DNA from: a bacterium
GTDB lineage: Bacteria > UBP14 > UBA6098 > JAFGQG01
Direction: 5' to 3'
DNA length: 22,584 bases
Assembly: GCA_016930435.1 (NCBI GenBank)
Contig: JAFGGQ010000125.1
Location: 1 to 22,584, forward strand
The notes under the pieces are model-generated. The model was not told where the DNA came from and searched no databases. It saw only the letters and a list, made by a program, of their open reading frames with translations. Positions 1 to 6,991 of the stretch are shown here, in pieces; position 1 is the first letter of the stretch; every line of letters begins with the position of its first letter. A program made the translations under genes and the position numbers.

Positions 1-120
1 AAATGGACATATATTTTTGATAGACTCTGTGGCATTGATTACCCCCTTTTTAAGTAGTTACTTCGCCCCTTCAGGGCTTATATGATTTGTTCTGTTGACA
101 CCCGGGGCGTTGCCCCGGTG

Positions 121-132
121 TATGCGAAATTA
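121..132. repeat. 12-nt direct repeat, copy 1
   Basis: TATGCGAAATTA occurs here and again at 186-197. Both copies sit directly against the right arm of a palindrome (98-121 and 169-188) and lead into another palindrome, so the repeating unit appears to be palindrome plus a fixed linker. Confidence 0.7.
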
Positions 133-185
133 CCCCTTCGGGGTATAGCTGTTGATTAACCTTACTATATAATCCCGTATGGGAT

Positions 186-197
186 TATGCGAAATTA
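186..197. repeat. 12-nt direct repeat, copy 2
   Basis: This is an exact second copy of TATGCGAAATTA, 65 nt from the first. It again joins two unlike palindromes (169-188 and 199-218), which suggests the linker belongs to the repeat family and is not chance sequence. Confidence 0.7.
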
Positions 198-430
198 GCC
201 CATCAATTTACTGATGGGATTGAATGATCCGATTAAATTTTAGTCCCGTAGGGACGTAATGTTTATAGTTAAAACATCACAAGAATAATAATAATCCCTT
301 TAGGGACGAAATAGAATTAAAATCATACGCTTAATTCCAAATTACCGGGGATCTTCGTTCCAATCGTTCACCGGGGGGAACTCTCCAGGCAAGTGGAGTA
401 AATGGGGGAAAACAATATAAATAATAACCA

Positions 431-470
431 AAAATTTTGTGTAGCCTTAACCGCTAAGCTACTCCACAAA
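431..470 (-). terminator. Possible terminator of the minus-strand operon
   Basis: On the minus strand a long stem forms: TTTGT/ACAAA outside, then GTAG/CTAC and CTTA/TAAG inside, with a GCGGT loop and small bulges. It is followed at once by ATTTTTGG, a run of five T. A stem plus T-run is the pattern of an intrinsic terminator. It lies about 165 nt beyond the stop codon of the phosphorylase gene, the last gene of the leftward operon, with no gene between. The bulges and the distance make the call moderate. Confidence 0.45.
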
Positions 471-501
471 ACCCCAAACCCTCGCAAAGGAGGCGCAGAG
501 T

Positions 502-535
502 AACCAACAAGGTTGGTTCGGTCAGAGAAACCGAA
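502..535. repeat. Two mutually exclusive hairpins
   Basis: AACCAAC-AAG-GTTGGTT (502-518) is a perfect 7-bp stem. Its right arm overlaps the left arm of TTCGGT-N7-ACCGAA (517-535). The two cannot form together on one strand. They lie in the gene-free tail between the phosphorylase stop and the possible terminator, so they would be in the 3' untranslated RNA of the leftward operon. No function can be assigned. The nearby stretch CGCAAAGGAGGCGCAGAG looks like decayed low-complexity intergenic sequence. Confidence 0.4.
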
Positions 536-633
536 TATCATCTTCAAAAAAGAATTATTGTGAATGATTTCGGCTCGTTTGTAAAAATTCAAATACTATT
601 GCAGGTGAACAGAGCATTATAAGACATAAAGGC

Positions 634-1968
634 TCACAATGGCCATTCCCTGACCCCTTCTTTATCTACATACCGCTGGATTATTGCCGGTGGCTCAAAC
701 GGCTTCTCCTGAATTGTATAACAAGCCTGAACATCCTCTACCGCTTTAAGGCCTTCCGCTTCGGATGCGGCATGAACCAATACTATCTCATCACCCGGTT
801 TCACTGGATCCCCCAATTTTTTCAGAATCTCAAATCCTACTTCATGTTTAATTTTATCCTGTATCGACTTGCGACCCGCTCCCAGTTCAACTGCCGCAAT
901 CCCCAGAGCCCTTGTGGCAATCCGGGCAATAAAACCTTCTTCCTTCGCCTTTACCGGTATTACGAAAGGAGCTTCCTCTAAAAGGGTATGGTTTATGCAA
1001 TATAGCACATTCCCACCCTGGGCTTCGACCATCTGCTGAAGCTTTTCATAAGCTCTGCCGTTTTCCAATAGCTCTTCGAGCGTCCTGTAGGCGCTTCCGA
1101 AATCATTAGCAGCGTCGGCGATCAAGAGCATCTCCGCTCCCAGAGTGAGTGTTAACTTAAGCATATCGGGATCACGATGATCACCTCTCAAAAACTTAAT
1201 GGTCTCAATCATTTCAAGTGCGTTTCCCACATAGCGTCCGAGGGGTTGATCCATATTAGTTATATAAGCCCGTGTAGTACAGTTGTTGGATTCTCCAACA
1301 TCTACAAGCGCTTTTGCCAAACTGGTAGCGCTTTCCATATCCTGCATGAATGCGCCGGAACCTACCTTCACATCGAGAACCAGTCCGTTTATCCCTTCCG
1401 CAAGTTTCTTGCTCATAATGGAGGCTACTATCAGCGGTTGGGTATCCACCGTACCGGTAACATCGCGAAGGGCATAGATCTTGCCGTCAGCGGGGACCAG
1501 TTCGGCAGTCTGACCTATGATAGCTACCCCTATCCGCTCCAATTGGCTTATGAATTCCGGGATGCTCAGATCTGTGCGGAACCCGGGTATGGACTCCAGT
1601 TTATCAAGGGTACCACCGGTATGTCCAAGCCCCCGGCCGGAGATCATGGGAACGGTAATGCCATAAGTCGCTACCAATGGTGCCAGCATCAAACTCACGG
1701 TATCTCCCACTCCCCCTGTGCTATGTTTGTCCAGTTTATGCCCGGGGAGGGATGAAAGATCAATTAGGGTTCCCGAATTCATGTACACCGAGGTCAGGTT
1801 CGCGGTCTCATCCGCGCTGAATCCCCTGAGAAATCCTGCCATCAAAAAGGCGGACATCTGATAATCAGGAATACTGCCGTCGGTGAAACCATTCACAATA
1901 AATTCCAGCTCGGAACGGTCAAGTTCCAGCCCCTCCCTCTTCTTTATTATTAATTCATAGGGTGTCAT
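634..1968 (-). CDS. deoA: Thymidine / pyrimidine-nucleoside phosphorylase
   Basis: This cytoplasmic salvage enzyme splits thymidine (and often uridine) with phosphate into base and (deoxy)ribose-1-phosphate. The 444-residue length fits the nucleoside phosphorylase II family (about 430-440). The phosphate site KHSTGGVGDT is at 81-90 and the family signature GRGLGHTGGTLDKLES at 111-126. The pyrimidine-binding residues of the family appear as R168, S183 and K187. Residue 108 is Met (VPMISGR); as I recall the family work, Met here marks thymidine phosphorylases and Lys marks the broader enzymes, so deoA is preferred over pdp. The start is supported by GGAGGGG just upstream. The ATG overlaps the stop of the FG-GAP gene by 4 nt (ATGA), implying translational coupling. 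It is the last gene of the leftward operon, and its envelope-protein neighbours do not explain its role. Confidence 0.93.
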   Translation of the reverse strand: MTPYELIIKKREGLELDRSELEFIVNGFTDGSIPDYQMSAFLMAGFLRGFSADETANLTSVYMNSGTLIDLSSLPGHKLDKHSTGGVGDTVSLMLAPLVATYGITVPMISGRGLGHTGGTLDKLESIPGFRTDLSIPEFISQLERIGVAIIGQTAELVPADGKIYALRDVTGTVDTQPLIVASIMSKKLAEGINGLVLDVKVGSGAFMQDMESATSLAKALVDVGESNNCTTRAYITNMDQPLGRYVGNALEMIETIKFLRGDHRDPDMLKLTLTLGAEMLLIADAANDFGSAYRTLEELLENGRAYEKLQQMVEAQGGNVLYCINHTLLEEAPFVIPVKAKEEGFIARIATRALGIAAVELGAGRKSIQDKIKHEVGFEILKKLGDPVKPGDEIVLVHAASEAEGLKAVEDVQACYTIQEKPFEPPAIIQRYVDKEGVREWPL

Positions 1969-3314
1969 TTCCCCTCCATTATTGAATAAAGAAAGACCCG
2001 TCCGGGACCCTCTTCAGAGTTGTTAATACCGGGCAAGGATACCACAAATGCATTAATCCCCTTTCCAAAAAATGATCTCACGGTGGTTATGCTGTAACCA
2101 CATCGGGCATTCTTGCGGTCCCCGACAATATGCATATCCGATTGGGTATCCATTGCAGGTCCCCCATAATAGAAATTTACTCTTCCAGCCTTAAAAGAGC
2201 CCGTGCTGTTGAAGGGGGATCCAACCGCAATATCCTCGAAGCCATCGCCGTTTATATCCCATACACGGGCAATAGAATAACCCATGAGATCCTTCTGAAG
2301 GGTGCCGGTAAAGCTGACATTGGGAGTTTCCCGAAGTACCTGGCCTCCCTGATAAAATAAGGCTACGCCCTCTTCGTTTTTGCCGCCATGGGGAATTCCC
2401 ACTACAAAGTCAGCATATTCGTCGCCGCTTACATTCCCTACTCCGCTTAAGGAAAAACCCAGCCACTCGTCCTTCTGTTTACCCTTTAAAGTTAGCCAGG
2501 GATCCTTGCTGATGATGTTCCCCCCCTTGAAAATATCCACCCGTCCGATATTATTGATTCCATCATGTGAATAGTGAAAAAGGCCAACGCCGAAATCAGT
2601 GAAGCCATCATTGTTTATATCACCCAGTATGGCCACCTTGTTCCCATAGCAGTCTCCTGCAGACTCTCCGTTCAGTATCAGCGCTGGTTTGGTAATATCA
2701 ATGCCGGGAAGATACAAATAAACGCATCCTGCGCCTTGATCCCCGCCGTAGCTGGCTCCAATGATAAAATCAGAGGTCCCGTCACCATTCAGATCAGCAC
2801 CTCCGTCCAGGGAGATACCAAACCATTCATAGGGCCGATCCCCCTCCAGTGTGAGATCAGGGATGGTATCGAAAGCAGTCCCTCCGAAATAGATGTAAAC
2901 CATGCCCGTTTCCGGGCCACCATCGCTGTTCTTATGCGCACCCACCGCAATATCCCCGTAACCATCATTGTTGATGTCGCCCAGAGATGTCAAAGCGCAC
3001 CCGAATGACTCTCCCGGCTCCTTGCCCGAAAGTACGATGTCCGGTTTGGCGCGGAATTTTTTCCCCCCTAAATAAATAAAGACTTTTCCAGCAAAATCGG
3101 GCATTTCAAAAGAGCCAGGGGCTCCGATTAAAAGCTCTTCATAACCATCACCGTTAATATCCCCGCCACTTGAGATTACCGTACCATACCTATCCTGGTT
3201 ATATTCTCCTCTCAGTTCACCCGCGAAATTAAGATCGCCCCAGGCTACAGAAACATTAAACAATAACGATATCAGGATTATAACAACATATATACCCTTA
3301 TTCCTGTTAATCAT
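1965..3314 (-). CDS. Secreted FG-GAP (integrin-alpha-like) beta-propeller protein
   Basis: The 449-residue protein starts with a signal peptide (hydrophobic 8-24, likely cut near VAWG-D) and then has seven repeats of about 60 residues. Calcium-binding loops of the DxNxDGxxD type lie at 52-60, 113-121, 174-182, 232-240 and 353-361. The fifth (294-302, NVSGDEYAD) is altered and the seventh (414-422, SFFGKGINA) has lost all its acidic ligands. Between them are the family's 'GxVxIYxGG' strands. This predicts one closed seven-blade propeller outside the cytoplasm, probably binding calcium and a protein or glycan partner. No sorting tail and no membrane anchor are seen after the propeller. Start: AGGAGGG about 9 nt upstream. 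It follows the sorting-tail gene by 29 nt and overlaps the phosphorylase gene by 4 nt. Confidence 0.88.
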   Translation of the reverse strand: MINRNKGIYVVIILISLLFNVSVAWGDLNFAGELRGEYNQDRYGTVISSGGDINGDGYEELLIGAPGSFEMPDFAGKVFIYLGGKKFRAKPDIVLSGKEPGESFGCALTSLGDINNDGYGDIAVGAHKNSDGGPETGMVYIYFGGTAFDTIPDLTLEGDRPYEWFGISLDGGADLNGDGTSDFIIGASYGGDQGAGCVYLYLPGIDITKPALILNGESAGDCYGNKVAILGDINNDGFTDFGVGLFHYSHDGINNIGRVDIFKGGNIISKDPWLTLKGKQKDEWLGFSLSGVGNVSGDEYADFVVGIPHGGKNEEGVALFYQGGQVLRETPNVSFTGTLQKDLMGYSIARVWDINGDGFEDIAVGSPFNSTGSFKAGRVNFYYGGPAMDTQSDMHIVGDRKNARCGYSITTVRSFFGKGINAFVVSLPGINNSEEGPGRVFLYSIMEGK

Positions 3315-3343
3315 AGGTTATAGCCCTCCTTGTTCAAACCCGA

Positions 3344-5146
3344 TTATTTCATATAAATTACCTTGTGTATAAAAGCATCGTGATCTCGGTTTATCTTGAC
3401 AAAATATATTCCAGATGATAAATATTCAGGTTCCCAGTAAAGATTTTCTCCCTTTTCCGATAGGACCTTTATTCCGCGGATATCATATATTTCGATGTAT
3501 GATTCGGATGGGGCGCTGATAATGCAAAGGCCGTTGAAGGGGTTAGGATAAGGCGGCTTATACTGTTTGGGCAGGAGTGCCTGATGATCATCAAGGCTGG
3601 TATGTGAAAGGATAAAATCCTGACCGGTAAGGTGGTCTTCAAGGGAGAGGTTAAATTCTCTTATTGCGGGTTCCGGGGAATCATAAAAGGGATGGTAAGC
3701 GGCTACATACCATATTCCGGTGGGGATATGTTCGAAGGTATATGAACCGGCGCTGTCCGTGGTAGTGCTGAGCCATCCGTCCATCTGGGAGCGGGAGGGG
3801 GAATATGCCAGCACCCGGGCTCCGTAAATAGTTTCCATTCCTGAGTTGGTAACCCTTCCCGACAGGTATGGCATAGTGCTTGCCGGGGAGAGCACAAAGT
3901 CAACGCCTGACTCGGTCCAGTGTTCAGCAATAGCTACGGTATCGACTGCCGGGCTCGACTGGTATCCCCTTAAGCTGACCGAGACACTGTAAATATCAGG
4001 TGTTACGGCGATTTTATAATAGCCATCGGAGTGGGTTACCGCAAAATAGGTATAGCCTGTCTTCCGGGCGGTAACGTTGATATTGCTTACCGGCTGGCCA
4101 TCACCGAATGTAACCCTGCCCTCAATGAAGCAGGTGAATCTTTCCAGACTGAAATTGATTTCGGTGTAGATTGAATCGGGGAGTATCTCTACAGCGATCA
4201 TCCCCATTCGGTAGTCTCCATGAATTCCGGGTATTGCGCTGGCGAATACAAAATAGTCGCCGGTTCTTACCCCCAGCTCAAATTCGCCCAGGGCATTTGA
4301 TTTCACAAAGGAGTTTTCATAGGTTGAGCTATTATTCCCTACTATGACGATATTCTCCGCGGGGCCGCTGTCCAATAATGAAGCCACGCCGGTAATGAAC
4401 TGGTTGTAAGGTGTAAGTTCCAGGTTCAGTTCCAATGAGTCGCCTCCGTGAGGAAAATCGACAGGGATGGAATCCGTCCAGGGATACAGGCCCGAATAAT
4501 CATATATCTGAAGCAAATACTCTACATCGGGGATCAGGGGTATCCAGTAATGGCCTTCGGCGTTGGTGATAGTGGTCAATTCTTTCCCGTCAACCTGGCA
4601 GTGGATCTCCAGTTGGGGTATTCCCAGGCCTGACTCGGAATCGGAAATACTGCCATAAACATAAGGGGTTTCCCGGGTCAGGGATTCCGGGTTCAAGTTG
4701 ACAAAGAGACTGGCCGACCGGGAGGAGAGATCCTGATCCTTAGCGAATACAAAGTAGCAAAGGGTATCCTGGAAACTGGTAAAAAAACTAATAGGAAACT
4801 GATAGTAGAAGAGGAATTCACCATCTTCGGCCATATTATCATCGCCCCGGATCGTTTTCCCTTCCTCGTAACGGCCCTGGCTGTAAACCCCGTCAATGAT
4901 CTTGTAGTAATCCATTCGGAGATCATCCGGATCAAGCAGGCGATTGCCGTTTTGATCCTGGAACAGATGCACCTGGAGGGTTCCTCCAACTGCGCTGAAA
5001 TTACCCTGCACGAGCACTTCGGCGGGTGGGGTTATAGTAACGGAACTGGCGCCGTCAAGTGTCAGAGAAGTTATAGCACCGCTCTGGTGAGGAGGAATCA
5101 CAAGAAAAAACATCAGTCCGGATAGCAATATTTTTTTAAAAATCAT
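3344..5146 (-). CDS. Secreted protein with carboxypeptidase-regulatory-like repeats and T9SS-type tail
   Basis: This is a 600-residue exported protein with no visible catalytic domain. A signal peptide is at 1-24 (IPPHQSGA). An N-terminal beta-domain contains DQNGNRLLDPDD (64-75), which looks like a calcium loop. Four CarboxypepD_reg/CNA-B-like beta-sandwich repeats follow, at about 162-245, 249-335, 339-420 and 427-515, each with the usual 'GxV ... G ... V.a ... T...G.Y ... i..G.Y.v' pattern. The C-terminus (531-600, YPNPFN ... SSGIYFVKI ... VIYMK) matches a T9SS type A sorting domain, implying passage through the outer membrane and surface attachment or release. Start: AGAGG about 10 nt upstream, inside the kinase gene's end; the gap to the kinase stop is only 3 nt. 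Its likely role is adhesion or scaffolding. Confidence 0.85.
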   Translation of the reverse strand: MIFKKILLSGLMFFLVIPPHQSGAITSLTLDGASSVTITPPAEVLVQGNFSAVGGTLQVHLFQDQNGNRLLDPDDLRMDYYKIIDGVYSQGRYEEGKTIRGDDNMAEDGEFLFYYQFPISFFTSFQDTLCYFVFAKDQDLSSRSASLFVNLNPESLTRETPYVYGSISDSESGLGIPQLEIHCQVDGKELTTITNAEGHYWIPLIPDVEYLLQIYDYSGLYPWTDSIPVDFPHGGDSLELNLELTPYNQFITGVASLLDSGPAENIVIVGNNSSTYENSFVKSNALGEFELGVRTGDYFVFASAIPGIHGDYRMGMIAVEILPDSIYTEINFSLERFTCFIEGRVTFGDGQPVSNINVTARKTGYTYFAVTHSDGYYKIAVTPDIYSVSVSLRGYQSSPAVDTVAIAEHWTESGVDFVLSPASTMPYLSGRVTNSGMETIYGARVLAYSPSRSQMDGWLSTTTDSAGSYTFEHIPTGIWYVAAYHPFYDSPEPAIREFNLSLEDHLTGQDFILSHTSLDDHQALLPKQYKPPYPNPFNGLCIISAPSESYIEIYDIRGIKVLSEKGENLYWEPEYLSSGIYFVKINRDHDAFIHKVIYMK

Positions 5147-5149
5147 GAT

Positions 5150-6979
5150 TTAAATTACCTCTTGGTTAGAAGTTTCTTCAGGTGGTTTAAGGGGCAGTTC
5201 GAAGTAGAATGCTGTACCGTAGTCGAGGTCGCTTTCCACCCAGATTTTGCCCAAATGTGCTTCGATGATGCCTTTTGTAATAGTCAGGCCGATTCCGGAA
5301 CCTTTATTTCCTTTTTGATTCAGTTTGACCTGGAAAAACTTATTAAAGATGTTTTTGATATCTTCGGGTGGTATTCCCGCCCCGGTGTCGATGATTCCGA
5401 AACGCACGGTGTTGCCCATCTTTTCAGCTTCCACGGTGATCTTGCCGCCGGGTGGTGTGAAGCGCATGGCATTATTGATCAGGTTATCTATAACCCGGGC
5501 CATTTGCCTGGTATCGATCATAATTTGCTGACCATCCAGCAAAAGTGAAACGCGGAGCTCGATCTTCTTGTCCTCCAGTTCCAGGCTATAATCCTGAAGG
5601 CAGTCATGTAGAAAGTCAGCCAGACAGACCTCCTGGTAGTCCAGCTTGAAGGTCCCCGCCTCGATCTTCTGAAGGTCCAGCAGATTATAGATGAGGGTAC
5701 CAAGGGTTTTTGCATCCTTTTCCATCATCTGAATGAGCTTTTTCTGGGATCGGTTAAGCGGCCCCAGTAATTGGTCGTTGAGATTGGCAAGTCCACCCTT
5801 AATCCGTCCTAACGGGCTTTTTAAATCGTGAGTGATGCTGGCGACAAAACCGGATTTCATATCTTCCAGAACCCCCAGCTCCATGAGCATTTCATTAAAC
5901 GCGCCGGTTAATTCCCCAATCTCATCATTGGTGGTAACCGGGATTAGTTGATCGTATTTTCCTTTTTTGGCGATCAGTGTGGCCCTTTTAAGCCGGGAGA
6001 TTGGCTTGGCAATCCTGGTTGTTATGAGTACCGCAATAAATAAGCTGATCAGGAACAAAGCAAAGGTGCCTATCAGCCAGATCCGCCGGGTTAAAGTGCC
6101 CATATCCGAGGATTTGGAAGCATAGAGCTTGAAAGCTATAAATTCCGATTCCCGGAGGTCCTCCAGATCATCTGAGACCATATTAAAGAGGGTATCTGCC
6201 GACTCCTTTGCGGTATTGGTTTTCTGGAATTCCTCTACTATTGTACGATGATTTGCCTGAATTTTGTTTAATAATTTCAGGTCGGTTTCCGGGAAGGTCT
6301 TTAAATTGTCCAGGGCCGATTCGAACTCTAATGCGATTTGGAAAAAACGGCCCCTCTTGTACTCGGCAGTGATAAGGCTGCTAAGCGAACTGTGTAGTTT
6401 CTGGAGGGGGGACTCGATGCCCCTCAGAGAATTGAGACGGGATGATTGACTCAGCGTTTTCCTTATCTTCGCCTCGAGATTTCTGTAGCCCTCTTTATGG
6501 CGGTTTGACTGAAATAATTGCCAGCCTTGCTCGGATTTCCCCTCTTTTATCATCTGGAATTCTTCTTCCAATATCTGGTTGAAGATGTTAAAAGAGCTAT
6601 CCAGGCCGGCTAATCTGCGGGAATCAGTTTCCGGGATCCGCCCCTTATCCAAACCCCCCGTTACCGACCGGTACTTGCCAGTAAAATCCCGCCATTCCCG
6701 CTCAAAGCGATCGTGTGAAATTGTTCCCGGAGTGGATAATACTGTGAAGGCTTGATACATTTTATGTTCTGTATCCAGGTTGATCAACATACTTTGTAAT
6801 ATCGCGATTTTCTGAGCGCCCAGATTAGAGTCACGGATAAAACCTTCCAGCCGGTTCAATTGAAATACGAACAGCAAATTTGCAGCGAGACTTAAGCATA
6901 ACACAACTAAAAAGCCAATCAATATCTTCAGGGTAATGGGAAACCGCGAATCCTGAGGCAAGACTTGATATCTATTCAT
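5150..6979 (-). CDS. Membrane HAMP-domain sensor histidine kinase
   Basis: This 609-residue inner-membrane kinase senses outside the cytoplasm and phosphorylates an unidentified response regulator. TM1 is at about 16-40 and TM2 at about 299-321. The 260 residues between them are rich in charged heptad-like helices, suggesting a helical-bundle sensor. HAMP follows at about 320-372. The HisKA motif SITHDLKSPL has the phospho-acceptor H384. The ATPase domain has the N box (NLINNA, 499-504), G1 DTGAGIP (531-537), F box FNKFFQ (545-550) and G2 GSGIGL (560-565), so it looks active. No receiver domain and no regulator gene lie nearby. The ribosome site is poor (AT-rich), so translation may depend on coupling to the transglutaminase-like gene ending 12 nt upstream. 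The downstream gene starts 3 nt after its stop. Confidence 0.92.
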   Translation of the reverse strand: MNRYQVLPQDSRFPITLKILIGFLVVLCLSLAANLLFVFQLNRLEGFIRDSNLGAQKIAILQSMLINLDTEHKMYQAFTVLSTPGTISHDRFEREWRDFTGKYRSVTGGLDKGRIPETDSRRLAGLDSSFNIFNQILEEEFQMIKEGKSEQGWQLFQSNRHKEGYRNLEAKIRKTLSQSSRLNSLRGIESPLQKLHSSLSSLITAEYKRGRFFQIALEFESALDNLKTFPETDLKLLNKIQANHRTIVEEFQKTNTAKESADTLFNMVSDDLEDLRESEFIAFKLYASKSSDMGTLTRRIWLIGTFALFLISLFIAVLITTRIAKPISRLKRATLIAKKGKYDQLIPVTTNDEIGELTGAFNEMLMELGVLEDMKSGFVASITHDLKSPLGRIKGGLANLNDQLLGPLNRSQKKLIQMMEKDAKTLGTLIYNLLDLQKIEAGTFKLDYQEVCLADFLHDCLQDYSLELEDKKIELRVSLLLDGQQIMIDTRQMARVIDNLINNAMRFTPPGGKITVEAEKMGNTVRFGIIDTGAGIPPEDIKNIFNKFFQVKLNQKGNKGSGIGLTITKGIIEAHLGKIWVESDLDYGTAFYFELPLKPPEETSNQEVI

Positions 6980-6991
6980 TGATAATAAAAA

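Larger units (their letters stand above)
65..307. repeat. Mosaic of seven short palindromes
   Basis: Seven small inverted repeats with different sequences follow each other closely. They are GCCC-N5-GGGC (65-77), CGGGGC-GTT-GCCCCG with outer pairs to 98-121, TACCCC-TTC-GGGGTA (131-145), ATAATCCC-GTAT-GGGATTAT (169-188), CCCATCA-N6-TGATGGG (199-218), GTCCC-GTA-GGGAC (243-255) and TCCC-TTTA-GGGA (295-306). The spaced, non-identical hairpins resemble REP-like intergenic palindromes common in FCB genomes. That resemblance is from memory, not a search. No transposase or RAYT gene is present in the window. They could fold in RNA or as DNA cruciforms; their role is unknown. Confidence 0.7.

Noticed and set aside
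1-81. Open frames entering from the left edge (frame 1 to the TAG at 55-57, frame 2 to about 88)
   Set aside because: They are too short to judge, with no motif; they may be chance or the end of a gene outside the window.
65-307. CRISPR array
   Set aside because: The repeats are unlike one another, very short and irregularly spaced; no constant repeat of 23-40 nt and no cas gene is present.
436-470. tRNA or other structured RNA gene
   Set aside because: There is one long stem only, with no cloverleaf arms, no T-loop GTTC motif in place and no CCA end.
368-592. Minus-strand open frame of 74 codons
   Set aside because: It covers the hairpins and low-complexity sequence at 436-535, has no convincing ribosome site and gives no recognisable protein pattern.
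1177-1755. Plus-strand 192-codon frame opposite the phosphorylase gene
   Set aside because: It is a shadow of a clearly identified enzyme on the other strand, with no family pattern.
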